Source: Blastomussa wellsi
Taxonomy: Eukaryota; Cnidaria; Anthozoa; Scleractinia; Plerogyridae
DNA length: 64,000 bases
Direction of reading: 5' to 3'
Assembly: GCA_947652115.1 (NCBI GenBank)
Contig: OX393561.1
Coordinates: forward strand, 25,103,689-25,167,688
Positions 8,520-19,459 of the stretch are shown here, one piece after another. Both the position numbers and the translations under genes were made by a program. How positions within the stretch are numbered: the first letter of the stretch is position 1; the number at the start of each line of letters is the position of its first letter. The notes below the pieces were generated by a model. It did not search any database. It saw only the letters and a program-made list of their open reading frames with translations, and had not been told where the DNA came from.

Positions 8520-11500
8520 ATGGTTGTCATCGCCTGCACTATTCCCGGCTGCGAGTTCAAGACCGAGGACGTCTCTGAGTCGATCGCAATCGCGTTGTTA
8601 GGAAATCATACCGTGGGACACACCACAAGTCCTCAAAACCCGCCATCTCCGGCGCCCGCCAGAGGGCCCAAATTAGCACGACCTACTATCGACATCGGCG
8701 TGTCCATTGAAGAATGGAACATCTTTTTACGACGCTGGGAAGTGTTTAAAACTGGGTCTGGGATCGACGAGGCATCAGCCCCGTCCCAACTCTTTCAATG
8801 TACCGGAGCGGATTTAGGTGACAGACTACTCAAGACCAACCCACACATCGCATCTGAGGCTCTACCGGCCCTCCTCGCAGCCATGCGTTCCCTTGCAGTT
8901 ATCCCTGTCGCAACGTGTGTACTCCGCACCGAACTGTTGCAGTTGAACCAAGAGCGAGACGAGGCATTCCGGGCATTTGCAGCCAGAGTGCGAGGGAAAG
9001 CCGAGACCTGTGCATTCGATGCGAGGTGCGAGTGCGGGAAGAGCGTAGACTACACCGACCACGTGATCCGGGACGTGCTGTTAAATGGCCTTTCCGACCC
9101 CGACATTCGCCGAGATGTCCTGGGGACGAAAGATATCCTAACTAAGCCGATCAACGATGTCATCGCGCTCGTAGAGAATAAGGAAATGGCTCGAAACGCC
9201 CTCCCGTCGGCCACACTCTCCAGCATCTCGACATTCAAGCAGGCTAAACAAGCCCAGCCCACGACCCCGCCCCCAGCCCCAGCCCCGTCGGACAGGGACA
9301 GGGTTTCTACTTGCCAAGACTGCAAGGCTAGCTTCAAGATGTTTACTGAAGGCACCCGAGGCTGGAACACCAAGCCACACAAGGTGTGCATCACCTGCTA
9401 CAGAGCACGTCGTCGGAATCAACGTCAGCGCCGCTCGCCCCAGGCCCCTACGGCCAATCTTCAAGCTGTTGAGTCCAACCCTATCTCACAGATCGCAGCC
9501 TTCCAGGCCATGGAAATCCCATCCGATAACGGCGACCGTGACGACACCCCACCAACACACGGGTCCTTTAGTAAAACACTGAGCCACCACATCTTCTCCA
9601 AGGGAGAATGGAGACGAGCCCGCCTCCGTGATCACCCGCGGGTGCCTGTCACTATTGAGCTGGACAGCCCGAAGACAACGAGGAGTGGCACCCCTCTCCA
9701 CGCTACTCCGCCCCTCGCTGACGTATCCGCGATTGTGGACACTGGGGCACAGTCCGACCTCTGGGCTTTGTCCGACTTCCTTGCCTGTGGCTTTTCACGT
9801 GACCACCTGCACCCAATCCGGTTGAGTTTGTCCACTGCCAACCGCTCCCCCATCTCCATCGAAGGAGCGTTCTTCGCCAAGCTCACCACAAAGTCTCCTC
9901 AAGGCGTACAATCATCATGTCGCTCCATGGTGTACGTGAGCAGCTCAGTCCACGACATGTACCTATCATACGAGTCGCTTCTTAACCTTGGCCTCCTGGC
10001 GAACGGCTTCCCGGTCGCAGACAGCCCTGATGATCGTCAACCACATGAGCTGAGCAGAACACCGCCAATCAATGCCACGCAATCACCCGGCGACGGCTAC
10101 GATGTACTGCCTACGTCACACAGCCCCACATGTTCCTGCCCACAGCGTCAAGCCCCACCGCCACGTCCATCGGAGCTACCATTCCCATGCTCACCTGAAA
10201 ACAATGTAAGGATGAAAGCTTGGCTCCTCAAAAGATACGGTGCCTCGACCTTCAACACCTGCCCCCACCGACCTCTTCCCTGCATGGACGGCCCCCCGAT
10301 AGAAATACACGTGGAAGACACCGCCACACCCAAGGCCTGCCACACTCCGGCCAGTATCTCACTTCACTGGCAGCAGCAAGTCTACGAAGACCTCCTTTGT
10401 GACGAAGCGTTAGGCGTCATCGAGCGCGTACCTTATGGAGAACCTGTGACGTGGTGCCATCGTATGGTGATAACACGGAAGCATGACGGCTCCCCGCGGC
10501 GCACAGTCGATCTCTCGCCGTTAAACAAATACTGCAAGAGAGAAACATTCGCCTCAGAGTCTCCCTTTCACCTGGCGCGCCGCATTCCAAAAGATAGCTG
10601 GAAGACGGTGACCGATGCTTGGAACGGATACCATAGCGTACCCCTGCGCGTGTCGGACCGTCATCTCACAACCTTCATTACACCATTCGGGCGCTGGCGC
10701 TATACCAGGGCGCCCCAAGGCTTCCTGTCTTCGTGGGACGGATATAATCGCCGCTTCGACGCCGTGCTCTCCACGTTCGAGCGCAAGGAACGCTGTGTGG
10801 ACGACACTATCCATCACGACACCAACTTGGAGCAGCACTGGTGGAGAACCATCGACCTGCTCACGCGAGTTGGACAGGCTGGCATCGTCCTGAACCCAGA
10901 TAAGTTTCAGTTCGCGGAGAGAAGCGTCGACTTCGCTGGCTTCAGGGTATCCGACTCGTCGATTGAGCCACTCCCGAAATATCTAGACGCCATTAGGGAA
11001 TTTCCCTCCCCGACCTCCACAACCGACATCAGGAGCTGGTTCGGCCTTGTCAACCAGGTAGCCAACTACGCCCAGCTACGCGACATCATGGCACCCTTCA
11101 AGCCATTCCTCAGTGCCCGCTGCCAATTCTCGTGGTCCCCTTAGCTTGAGGTCGCTTTCCAGTCCTCTAAAGCAGCCATCGTCGAAGCCATATGCCACGG
11201 AGTAGAAATATTTGACATGCAGCGACGAACCTGCCTCCGTCCCGACTGGTCCCAACGCGGCATCGGCTACTTCCTTCTCCAGCAACACTGCGACTGCCCA
11301 TCAGGAATCCCGGACTGTTGCCCCGGTGGATGGCGGATTACCCTGGCAGGCTCCCGCTTCCTTTCGTCAGCAGAGCAACGTTACGCCGCAATCGAGGGGG
11401 AGGCGCTTGCTGTGGCCTGGGGCCTCGAGCAAACACGCTATTTCACGCAAGGATGCGACAACCTCGTCATTGTTACCGACCACAAGCCCCTGACGAAGAT

Positions 11501-13298
11501 ATTTGGCGATCGGACACTAGACGAAATATCCAACTCCCGCCTGTTCCGCCTAAAGCAGCGGACCCTCCCATGGCGTTTCGACATCGTGCACCGACCAGGA
11601 AAGACCAACCACGCTGCTGATGCTGCCTCGAGATATCCCTCACATTCGCACTCGCTTGACATGCCCGACGCTATGGAATCAGCACTGTTAGCCTGCATCC
11701 GCAACGACGCCCAGGAGCTTGGCACCATTTCATGGTCAATCCTCGCTCGAGAAACAGCAGCAGATGCCTCCCTGGGCCACATCCTCCAGTTGATCGAGAA
11801 AGGGAACACAAGCTTCGACAATAATGACCCCGCACTGGTGCCACTCTGGCCTGCTTGTGAGTCATTCTACGTGCACGATGGTGTGCTGCTGTACCAAGAT
11901 CGGGTAGTGGTCCCTTCCTCCCTCCGCAACCACATACTACAGCACCTTCATGCCGCCCATCAAGGGACATCCACGATGGAACAACGCGCACGAGCTATCG
12001 TCTACTGGCCAGGGATGTCGAAGGACATTCGTGATACGAGAGAGGGATGCACCGACTGCAACAGGAACGCCCCATCACAAGCTGTCACACCTCCACTCCC
12101 ATCCTCACCGCCGTCAACACCGTTTGAAGCAGTCTTCGCAGATTTTTTCGACTACGGTGGACGCCACTATCTCGTAGTAGGAGACCGACTCTCGGGCTGG
12201 GTAGAGATACTAAGCTCGTCAGCTGGCACTAGCCTTGGAGGCTCCACGGGCCTGGTTCGCCACCTGCGCTCCTTCTTTGCCACGTTTGGCGTCCCAGAGG
12301 AGATAGCCAGTGACGGCGGCCCAGAGTTCGTAGCAGGCAACACAGAGAAGTTCTTGCGCCTCTGGGGTGTCCGTCACCGCCTCTCGTCAGTCGGCTTCCC
12401 ACAATCCAACGGCCGGGCAGAAGTTGCAGTTAAAACGGCAAAACGCCTGCTGATGTCCAACACCGGACCCACCGGCAACCTTGATCACGACCGCTTCCTG
12501 CGTGCAATCCTGCAGCTGCGCAACACACCTGACCCGGACTGCAGTCTCTCTCCGGCGCAAATAATCTTTGGCTGCCCACTTCGAGACGGCCTAACGTTTG
12601 TAAACAAACTGGAGAAATTCTCCAACCCCCACGTCCGTCCCCTTTGGCGCCATGCATGGGCAGCTAAGGAGGAGGCCCTTCGAACGCGCATCGCCCGGAC
12701 GACCGAATCTCTCAAGGCCCACTCCAAGCCACTACGCCCCCTATCTATCGGTGAGAGGGTGTTCCTTCAGAACCAACAAGGCAACCACCCAACCAAGTGG
12801 GACAGATCAGGCACAGTAGTGGAGTCCACCGGCCACGATCAGTACAGGGTAAAGGTCAACGGCTCTGGACGCCTGACCCTGCGCAATCGCCGCTTCCTGC
12901 GGGCGTACACGCCAGCCACACCCTCCCTCTCTCAAGAGCCCACGGTCGCACCCCACCTTACCCGCATCGGAGATCACCTTCCGCACCCACACACTCAAGC
13001 ACCAGAACCACAGTCCGATATGCTACCTCAAGCGGCGGTGGAATCCCCCACAGTGGACGCAACTACGACGGAAGACACAACCCCAGCAGATCGTCCGCCA
13101 ACACTAGCAACGACACCCACATTGCACGCACAAGTCCTCACTGACCACTTGTGCCCTGAGACGTCCTCAACCCCTGGTCTTCCCACCCTCGAGGCCCCTC
13201 CACACACACCAGCACCGGACAAGCCATCGCGCCCAAGTCGCAATCGGCAACCACCAAAACATTATGAGCCGGAAACGGGACAGTGGATAGAACGTTGA
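8520..13298 (+). pseudogene. Gypsy gag-pro-pol polyprotein with one TAG
   Basis: One frame runs from ATG 8520 to the stop ending 13298, about 1,592 codons, interrupted only by TAG at 11142-11144 (codon 875). Gag-like N-terminus, then a Cys-rich segment (CQDCKASF...CITCYRARRRN) at about residues 265-300. Protease: IVDTGAQSDLW with Asp about 407. RT: active site CVDD at about 759-762, where most Gypsy RTs have a YxDD tetrad. RNase H: RPDWSQRGIGY, EGEALAVAWG and TDHKPL. Integrase: HHCC finger (HAAHQ...CTDCN), then Asp in FADFFDYGG, Asp in SDGGPEF and Glu in GRAEVAVK. No chromodomain; the C-terminus is Pro/Thr-rich. The stop lies between RT and RNase H. Confidence 0.88.
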
Positions 13299-13330
13299 GT
13301 TCGTTCCTCTATAGAGCACTCTAGCTCCTC

Positions 13331-13343
13331 GAACTGGGGGGGA
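13331..13343 (+). promoter_or_regulatory. polypurine tract of Gypsy element 1
   Basis: GAACTGGGGGGGA directly precedes the 3' LTR, the place where plus-strand DNA synthesis is primed in LTR elements. Confidence 0.7.
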
Positions 13344-13653
13344 TGCAGAGATACTGCTGACCGGAAGAACAATCCTAGTACAACCGCTGACCAGTTCACT
13401 AGAGTCGAGTATTCACGGGTCGGACATTTTGTTTTAGTTTATACACGAACACTAGCTATTACAGCTTCTAGCGATCTAAATGTAACTTGTTGCCTCGTTC
13501 ATCACTATATTACGTAAGTTGATTCTCGTTCCTATGTATTTAGCTCGCTAGTTTCTCCATCTTATTGTATTCTTATCTTATTTTTGTGTATTAGTTCTCG
13601 TTCATCGTTGAGATTATTAAACCTATCATCATCGAGAAGGCTTGTTTGCTTCA
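13344..13653 (+). repeat. 3' LTR of Gypsy element 1
   Basis: Same length (310 bp) as the 5' LTR, ends TTTGCTTCA and is followed by the GAATG target duplication at 13654-13658. Confidence 0.92.
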
Positions 13654-13846
13654 GAATGTGTAGTGTTACTGTTTTATTTACGTGTTGAATGAGTTTTAAA
13701 GATTTCTGATCATTTTCAAGCATTAAATTTTAACGTTTACAGCCTGACAAGGAGAACACTGGTCTTAACAAATCTGACATTTTCTCTCTGGATGCCTGGT
13801 AAGTATGAATTTGAACACTTAATAATCTTGCATTTTCTTTCTGTAG

Positions 13847-14015
13847 GTTAACTCCTGCATACATGTTCTGCTTGTTGTTTCATGCCAAGCTAAGAAGATT
13901 TCTTGGTGATGGTCCATTGTGGTATACAATGCAAGAAGAGACAGCTTGTGACAAATTCTGGTGGACAAATTTGTTGTACATCAACAATTTTTATCCAACC
14001 TCAATGCATAACACG
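13847..14015 (+). CDS. NRF-6-like acyltransferase, exon A
   Basis: Acceptor TTTCTGTAG and donor ACACG|GTAAGA bound 169 nt. The frame reads LTPAYMFCLLFHAKLRRFL, then GDGPLW, then FWWTNLLYINNFYPTS, the signature stretch of NRF-6 family multi-pass membrane acyltransferases (acyltransferase-3 domain). The first base completes a codon from an upstream exon. A possible upstream exon at 13743-13798 has good splice borders and the right phase but no family similarity, so it is not called. The Gypsy element inserted just upstream. Confidence 0.85.
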
Positions 14016-15716
14016 GTAAGAGTTATTATTTAACATGTAATATATAAATTTAGCCAAGCCTAAAACCCGAGCTACAAAGTTTTTGCTTGTTCTTATTAAT
14101 TTCTTAAAATATTCTCATTGAAAATGGTGTTATTAGAAGGATCCTGCAGCTAAAATCTAAACTCAAAATATTGTCTGTACCATGGACTGGAAAAAAGCGA
14201 CTTGACCCCGTGCGGTATGTCACAAGAGCTTCATTAATTAAATCATGTTTTGGTCTACTGGCTGCCTGGCTCCGCTAGCCTTTATATATGGTTATTCCAG
14301 GTAGCTAGTACTCTATTTTTATTTTCAATATTGTTTTTAATTTGTCATAGGCGAGTGGGTGCAAATAATGAATATTGTTGTTGTTGCGTTCAAACGCATA
14401 CTAATCGTGTCAGTCCCGCAGGTCTCGTGGGTGTAATCACGATGCCAGGCGATTTCAGGGTTTGGGCACCATCTTGGACTGGCTGGCTGGCACAAATAGC
14501 CTCGATCTCATGTGTGTGCTTCCGGGTTTCGATTTTGACTAACTTTTTTCACAGTGTTTCGATTTTGTTGAACTTTTTTCGCAGTTGTATTGATTTATTT
14601 GGGTTATCACTGGCAAAGATGATTGAAGCTACTTATCAGAAACTCAGAAGCCTGCCTACTGCTGGTGTGTTTTCTAGGAACAGATGCTGCAATTCGCCCA
14701 AGCGAAACATTGCGTTATAATATAATACTCAGCTGCTTTTCATTGGAGATTCAACTTCTGTCCGCGTACATAGTTGCAGGGATTTGTGACGCTCTACCGC
14801 TCAAATCAGCCTTATTGTTATCCAAGAAGAACCTTGTAGCGAAAATTGTACAACTCCTGATGTGAATATATAACAGCAGATTCCGATCAGTGCCGTGACA
14901 GTCTTTGTAATAGTGAATTTTATGTTTGTATTTTAGCCTGCATGTGTTCCATTTGCTGCGTTGAGTTGTTTACATTTGTTGGGCAACAAAGAAGTGATAT
15001 TTATTATTTTCGTCTTGATGTTTGTGATTATTTGGCTGCTGCTACTACTTCCCGATTTTATAATGTTTTGGCTGACAATTAATCAGTGCAGTCCACAGTC
15101 TGCAGTTTTATATATACACTGACTGCAACTTTGTTTTTCGTGAATAGCGTTGTCACGCTATGCAAAAAACTCCAAACATTGTATTTGTATGAATAAATCA
15201 GTAAAATCATGTTCAGACAACAACAGTTATGTTAAGAGTTTCATACCGATATTTTAAAATGTTGATTTCAGCAGTGAACGCACTGCTAGTCTTTGATTAC
15301 TACTAGTTTTAGATTAGTGCCAGGTTGTAGACCTGGATCAGTAACTTATTCACAAAGCAAACTACGTGTATAAATGGCAGACTGATCCTTGCGATGAAAG
15401 CGACAGAAAATAAACAATATGGATAGAGCAGCTAATATATTTCAAAGAAATTTGTCCATTGCTTTCGCTGTAAGGATGAGTCTGCTGTTTATATAGTTCA
15501 GATGTTAGATGTTTGGCAAGATACATGCAGCCAAATGACAAGGCCAAATGCACTTGATATGCTACCAGAGTTTTCGTACAAGGTGCAGTTACATATTTAT
15601 TTATCAAACCCAGATCAGCTTGAACAAAATCCAATGGTCAGTGACTTTATATCACAGAAAATCATATCAAAACAAGTGCATTTCTTGTAATACATGGATG
15701 TTTTATTTCTCTGCAG
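14016..15716. other. intron of the NRF-6-like gene
   Basis: GT...AG intron of about 1.7 kb. The open frames inside show no recognisable domain. No repeat with clear ends seen. Confidence 0.7.
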
Positions 15717-15796
15717 TGCTTTGGGTGGGCCTGGTACCTAGCTAATGACATGCAGTTCTACATCATTGCTCCTGCCATTCTCTTCACAGCATACAG
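15717..15796 (+). CDS. NRF-6-like acyltransferase, exon B
   Basis: 80 nt between TCTCTGCAG and ACAG|GTATGG. Reads CFGWAWYLANDMQFYIIAP, then AILFTAY, the most conserved core of the NRF-6/acyltransferase-3 family, with the WYL.NDMQF box next to a transmembrane helix. Phase joins exon A exactly. The last codon is split with exon C, which lies 16 kb away beyond the viral element. Confidence 0.88.
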
Positions 15797-16485
15797 GTAT
15801 GGTGCCCATTATATCAATTCCTTCCTTGTAAAATTGGAAATGTTTTGACTGGTGAATTAAATTTAATTTGCAGAATTTAATTCAAGTCAAAGCTACAGGA
15901 CAAATACTTAATTATAATTACTTTTTTGTATTGTATTGTAATGTTTTTACATGTATTGAACTTGTAATGCCAGAAGTGACTGGGTCGCTCAAAGCGATTT
16001 ACTTTTTTTTATATTCATTTGCCATCTGCACCTTTACATGAGTTCTTCATTACATGTTACCTAAATTACAATAGCTAGAGATCTGAGCAAGCTCTACTGA
16101 GCTTTTCAAAGAAGATCCCCAGCTTGAAGTTAACAGTTACTAGTGTATAAACATTATGGATGGCTGACTGCAAATCTAAAGAAAGAGACAAAGTTAAACA
16201 AACCTCTACATATGCAGCATAAATATCTAATTATATGCAGCGTGGTTGGTTTTGTACATAACTTTCGATAGACTTTAGAGAACACCGTTTTAACTTTTAT
16301 GGTGGTTATAGTTTTTATTGAAGTTTGCATAAAAAAACATTAGTTTTCCAAAGACAGGTTCTTAAAGGGCTCTATCATCGATGAAACAAGTCATCTTGAA
16401 GTGTGTGGCCTATATTTTTTAAGTTTGGCAATTACAATTCTTTTAAATCTTCATCAGTCGAAGTCCTCATTGTTTCTTCTCAGGT
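15797..16485. other. intron, proximal part
   Basis: First 690 bases of the 16-kb intron. AT-rich, no gene, no clear element boundaries until the repeat that begins near 16486. Confidence 0.6.
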
Positions 16486-16630
16486 TTAACCCATTGACTC
16501 CTACACCAGCCGTAACCGGCCATGACAGACATTGACCTTTGTTCCGCTACTGATGTCATCAGCTTTGACCAAAATAGGAATCCCATTCACCCCAGTTCTG
16601 CAGGAGGGAAAGACCTTTCCAATGATACCG

Positions 16631-17070
16631 ACACACAAAAAAGAGGATGGTTCTGGTGCAGCTGGTGTCAGGAGTGCCAGGGTGCGGCAGGGGGGTGGTG
16701 GCAGGGGTGGCAGGGGTGCCAGGGGGGTGGTGCCAGGGGTTGTGGCTGGGGGTGACAGGAGGGGTGCCAGCGGGTTGGTAGCTTGAGGTGTGCCAAGTGG
16801 CGGACAAACCAACCAAGCGGCGGAAAAGCGTTGAGGTGTGCCAAGCGGTGAACAAACCAGCCAAGCGAGCCAAGCGAAACAACAAACCAACCAATATTCC
16901 CTGTTGAAGAAATGCATGCACTGTGTATTTGCGCCAGAATTAATTTTCCATTTGAAGAAATATCAGCAAAAGTATATTTGCGCCAGAATTAATTTTCCAT
17001 TTGAAGAAATATCCGCACAAGAATATACGAATTTGCGTCAGAATAAAAATCCATTTGAAGAAATATAATC
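16631..17070 (+). repeat. left terminal inverted repeat
   Basis: Outer part is GC-rich with tandem GGCAGGGGTGGCAGGGGTGC-type units; the middle has CCAAGCGG-type units. The inner part has three copies of a roughly 55-bp unit starting TGCGCCAGAATTAATTTTCC (16933, 16980 and, diverged, 17035). It pairs with 30799-31202 and with the internal copy 26345-26711. Confidence 0.85.
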
Positions 17071-17088
17071 ACAAGAATATACGAAAAC

Positions 17089-17263
17089 ATGGATGTGCCA
17101 AACGAATTTCTGGAAGAATTTCTTGAACAAAACCCAGAAAATGAAGACGTATTACAGGGAATGGCTTCGTGTATGGTGGATGCTTCCAACCAGAGGAAAC
17201 CCAAACAACCAAGATATTTTAGCGTTCGCAAGAGAACACAAAGCAAAGTACATAGATTTGGTA
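17089..17263 (+). CDS. 5' fragment of a deleted plus-strand gene
   Basis: Right after the left TIR, ATG 17089 reads MDVPNEFLEEFLEQNPENED; a second frame from about 17150 reads WLRVWWMLPTRGNPNNQDIL and AFAREHKAKYIDLV, so a frameshift is likely. At about 17262 this plus-strand sequence meets the C-terminal end of the minus-strand integrase head-on with no spacer, so the rest of the gene is gone. The position would suit the missing DNA polymerase, but the fragment is not recognisable as one. Confidence 0.35.
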
Positions 17264-17641
17264 AACGTTCAGCAAGTGTGCGGTTGAAACGTTCAACAAT
17301 GGCTTGGTCACGGTGAATGTCAACACGTCCGCGCCGGATAAAAGTTTTGTGTTTTTCCATTTCTTTTGAGACGGCTCCCATGAATTTGTGCCCTGGGTCA
17401 ACCTGCAGCAGTTGTGGCCATTGGAGTGGCCCGCGTTTATAAATTTTCTGAAAAGCCAGCGCGACCTCATCGCGACGGTCAGCGCGTATTTGTAAACTTT
17501 GCGGCCACGGGGCAGTTTGTCGTGATGCAAAAAAAGAAGGTCCGCCTGGTGAACCGCGTTGGGCGTGGGAACATCAAATTTTGGATTTTCAGGCGTTGGT
17601 CGGAAGGATTTTCTGGTCCTCCAGATATTTTTTGAGTGCAA
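17262..17641 (-). pseudogene. retroviral-type (rve) integrase, truncated and frameshifted
   Basis: Reading minus from 17641: VPTPNAVHQADLLFL carries the first catalytic Asp. After an internal loss and frame change near 17480, VDPGHKFMGAVSKEM gives the second Asp and DQAIVERFNRTLAERL the Glu, so the D,D(35)E triad residues are still visible. The N-terminal zinc finger expected in full-length Polinton integrases is absent, and the frame is broken, so it is not functional as read. The 5' end overlaps the small membrane gene 17589-17810. This family inserts the element and makes the short target duplication. Confidence 0.75.
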
Positions 17642-17810
17642 GGCTCCCCACCATCACAGCTGTGAACAATCCATAGTTTTCGAAGGAATTTGAAGGGTCA
17701 GCTGTAAAACTTTTCTTGAACGTTTTTTTGGCCACCCATGCAATGCGCGCAGCGAGGCCGACGAGGGTTGCGGAATCCATGGCGATTTTGACGAGCTTGT
17801 TGTCAGACAT
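17589..17810 (-). CDS. small membrane protein of the element
   Basis: 73 residues, intact. Ala/Val-rich helix near residues 12-26 (ATLVGLAARIAWVAKK) and a second hydrophobic stretch near 48-58 (GLFTAVMVGSLAL) suggest one or two membrane segments. It sits in the minus-strand cluster with the ATPase and overlaps the integrase start. Function unknown. Confidence 0.5.
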   Translation of the reverse strand: MSDNKLVKIAMDSATLVGLAARIAWVAKKTFKKSFTADPSNSFENYGLFTAVMVGSLALKKYLEDQKILPTNA

Positions 17811-17837
17811 GTTGGTTATAGAAAGAGAGAAAATTAT

Positions 17838-18323
17838 TCAATTGGAAATTTTTCTTTCCAAAAAAACTCTGCACACTTTCCAAAGTAACTCTTCAATTTC
17901 TTGATCGCTTAGCTCTTTCACATTTTCCAATTTCCTAATTAACTCTTCCTTTTCTTCTTCACTTTGCACTTCCTTACTTTCCAAAAGAATTTTTAAAGCT
18001 CTCAAAAGCACTTCCATCATATTTTTCATATTTTCCTCATTTTGCTCATATAACAAAAATATTTTTACCCCTTCAAAAACCAATTCATACACATTTTCCA
18101 AATCTTTTGTCAACTTTTTCACCTTTTCCACATTTTCCTCATCTTCCACATTTTCCTCATTTTCCAAATCTTCCTCATTTTCCTCCGCAGACGTGAGATC
18201 AGGATTTTTGACAAGCCAAATGACACTGTTAAAGCAACACTTTGTGAAATACCACCAAAATAGGCCAATGCCTGTTGCTGCTGCGCTGCTTATCACAAAC
18301 GGGGTTAAGCTGATTCTCGGCAT
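17838..18323 (-). CDS. Glu/Lys-rich protein with N-terminal membrane segment
   Basis: 161 residues. The start PRISLTPFVISSAAATGIGL followed by FWWYFTKCCF looks like a signal anchor. The rest is a highly charged helical region with repeated ENEENVEDEENVEK patterns. The long Glu/Lys run is coiled-coil-like. No family recognised. It lies between two small membrane-type genes, same strand, with short gaps. Confidence 0.5.
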   Translation of the reverse strand: MPRISLTPFVISSAAATGIGLFWWYFTKCCFNSVIWLVKNPDLTSAEENEEDLENEENVEDEENVEKVKKLTKDLENVYELVFEGVKIFLLYEQNEENMKNMMEVLLRALKILLESKEVQSEEEKEELIRKLENVKELSDQEIEELLWKVCRVFLERKISN

Positions 18324-18367
18324 TTTATATTCTGCAAAATATATTCAAATGGATTTTTTTTCCCCAC

Positions 18368-18828
18368 TCAGTCCATATAGCGAAGGCCTTTTTTGGGTTG
18401 CGGTGGGGATTCTTGCATCACCTGTGGCGCAGGTGCTGGCGGAGGTGCCGGCACAGTTGGCCAAAAAAAGGTTTGATGTCTTCACGCTTGACATAAGTCG
18501 TTACAATCATTGCGCCAATTCCAATGATAGAGATCCATTAGGTTGTGCTGAACCAATCTCTGCTTTTGGAATCATCTGCAGCGGGCTCTGATGGCGCAGG
18601 CGCAGGAGGATCAGGTGCAGATTGTTTCTCATTTGCGTGAGCGATTTTCTCGAGATAAGCTTTTTTCTGTGCTTCGCGGACCAACCGAGTTCTTTCAGCA
18701 ACCAGTTTACCAGCAGCCACTCGCTTGGGATTTTTTGGGGGCTTTTTCTTGTCCGATGTTTGTGAAGTTGGATGGCTCAGTGCTTCTGTGCTTTCTTGCG
18801 CGGGCGGTTGCTTCTGTTCTTCATCCAT
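18368..18828 (-). pseudogene. Pro-rich single-pass membrane protein, broken
   Basis: From ATG 18828, a Gln/Pro/Ser-rich N-terminus, a basic block (KNPKRVAAGKLVAERTRLV) and a Pro/Ala linker lead to a TAA at 18538-18540. Directly after it the same frame gives a membrane helix (WISIIGIGAMIVTTYVKR). A frameshift in a T-run near 18470 then leads to a Pro-rich tail (PTVPAPPPAPAPQVM) ending GLRYMD at 18368. The three parts look like one gene with one stop and one frameshift. Function unknown; a minor virion membrane protein is possible. Confidence 0.5.
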
Positions 18829-18898
18829 TGTTGTAAACAGATATATATATTCAATAAAAAAATTTTTTGTGAGGAATTGCTGCCCATTTTCTGAGGAA

Positions 18899-19438
18899 TT
18901 ATTCAGCAGTTGGTGAGGAATGCTCAATTTCTTCCGATTTTGTCACATCTTCGGGTTCAAAATCAATGTTTTGAGTATAGATCAGCGCCGCGTTGGCCAC
19001 AGCGAGTAAACGTCCGCACTTGAGTGCAGTGGCGCCCGCAAGGTCGGAGAGCTCATTGTTGATGACGTAGTCGTTTTTGAGTTGTTTTTGGCAAGCTTCG
19101 ATGTCTTTGATTTTGATGACCATTCCGACTGCATTTGTCACAAGGAAAAGGAAGCTGTCGATCAAGCTGTCAGTTGTCTTTGAACCAACAAAGGCCTCCA
19201 AACGTTTGATGTATTTCTCAACATCTTTGTCTGAGAGGCGTTTGACCTGATCGTGCGTCAGTTGCACGCCGAGGGTTTCTTTGGATTTTCCTTTCGAAAC
19301 CAGCACGGCCAACTTCTCGCGAAGAGCGGGAATATCAGGCTGCAATGAGACATTGCCGACGGGCGTGGGCGCGCTGGTTGGCTCAGCTTCAAGCAAGCTC
19401 ATAACATCGGCAATCACTTGGTCGTCGAATTCACACAT
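18899..19438 (-). CDS. conserved-type protein next to the ATPase, unknown
   Basis: 179 residues, intact. Acidic ends and a mostly helical middle (DKDVEKYIKRLEAFV, then SLIDSFLFLVTNAVGMVIKI). Only 21 bases separate it from the downstream end of the ATPase gene, same strand, as in a viral structural-gene cluster. No domain recognised. Confidence 0.55.
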   Translation of the reverse strand: MCEFDDQVIADVMSLLEAEPTSAPTPVGNVSLQPDIPALREKLAVLVSKGKSKETLGVQLTHDQVKRLSDKDVEKYIKRLEAFVGSKTTDSLIDSFLFLVTNAVGMVIKIKDIEACQKQLKNDYVINNELSDLAGATALKCGRLLAVANAALIYTQNIDFEPEDVTKSEEIEHSSPTAE

Positions 19439-19459
19439 TGTTAATATTGGTTTCTTTTT

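Larger units (their letters stand above)
8193..13653 (+). mobile_element. Gypsy-type LTR retrotransposon, near intact
   Basis: Two 310-bp LTRs (TG...CA) enclose one long gag-pro-pol frame and are flanked by a 5-bp target duplication GAATG (8188-8192 and 13654-13658). The LTRs differ at two positions by eye. Order of domains (protease, RT, RNase H, integrase) is that of Metaviridae. It lies about 190 bp upstream of the first visible NRF-6-like exon, so probably in an intron of that gene. A single in-frame TAG is the only obvious lesion. Confidence 0.92.

Noticed and set aside
8862..13243. Minus-strand frames inside Gypsy element 1
   Set aside because: Shadows of a GC-rich coding region; the plus frame has all the domains.
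13743..13798. Extra upstream exon of the NRF-6-like gene
   Set aside because: Splice borders and phase fit, but the product (DKENTGLNKSDIFSLDA) does not resemble the family segment expected before LTPAYM.
14250..14865. 156- and 80-codon plus-strand frames in the intron
   Set aside because: Hydrophobic, no domain, inside a GT-AG intron of the NRF-6-like gene.
16501..16921. Pro/Ala/Thr-rich frames over the left TIR
   Set aside because: They come from the GC-rich tandem units of the terminal repeat; the same units give similar frames at the right ends.
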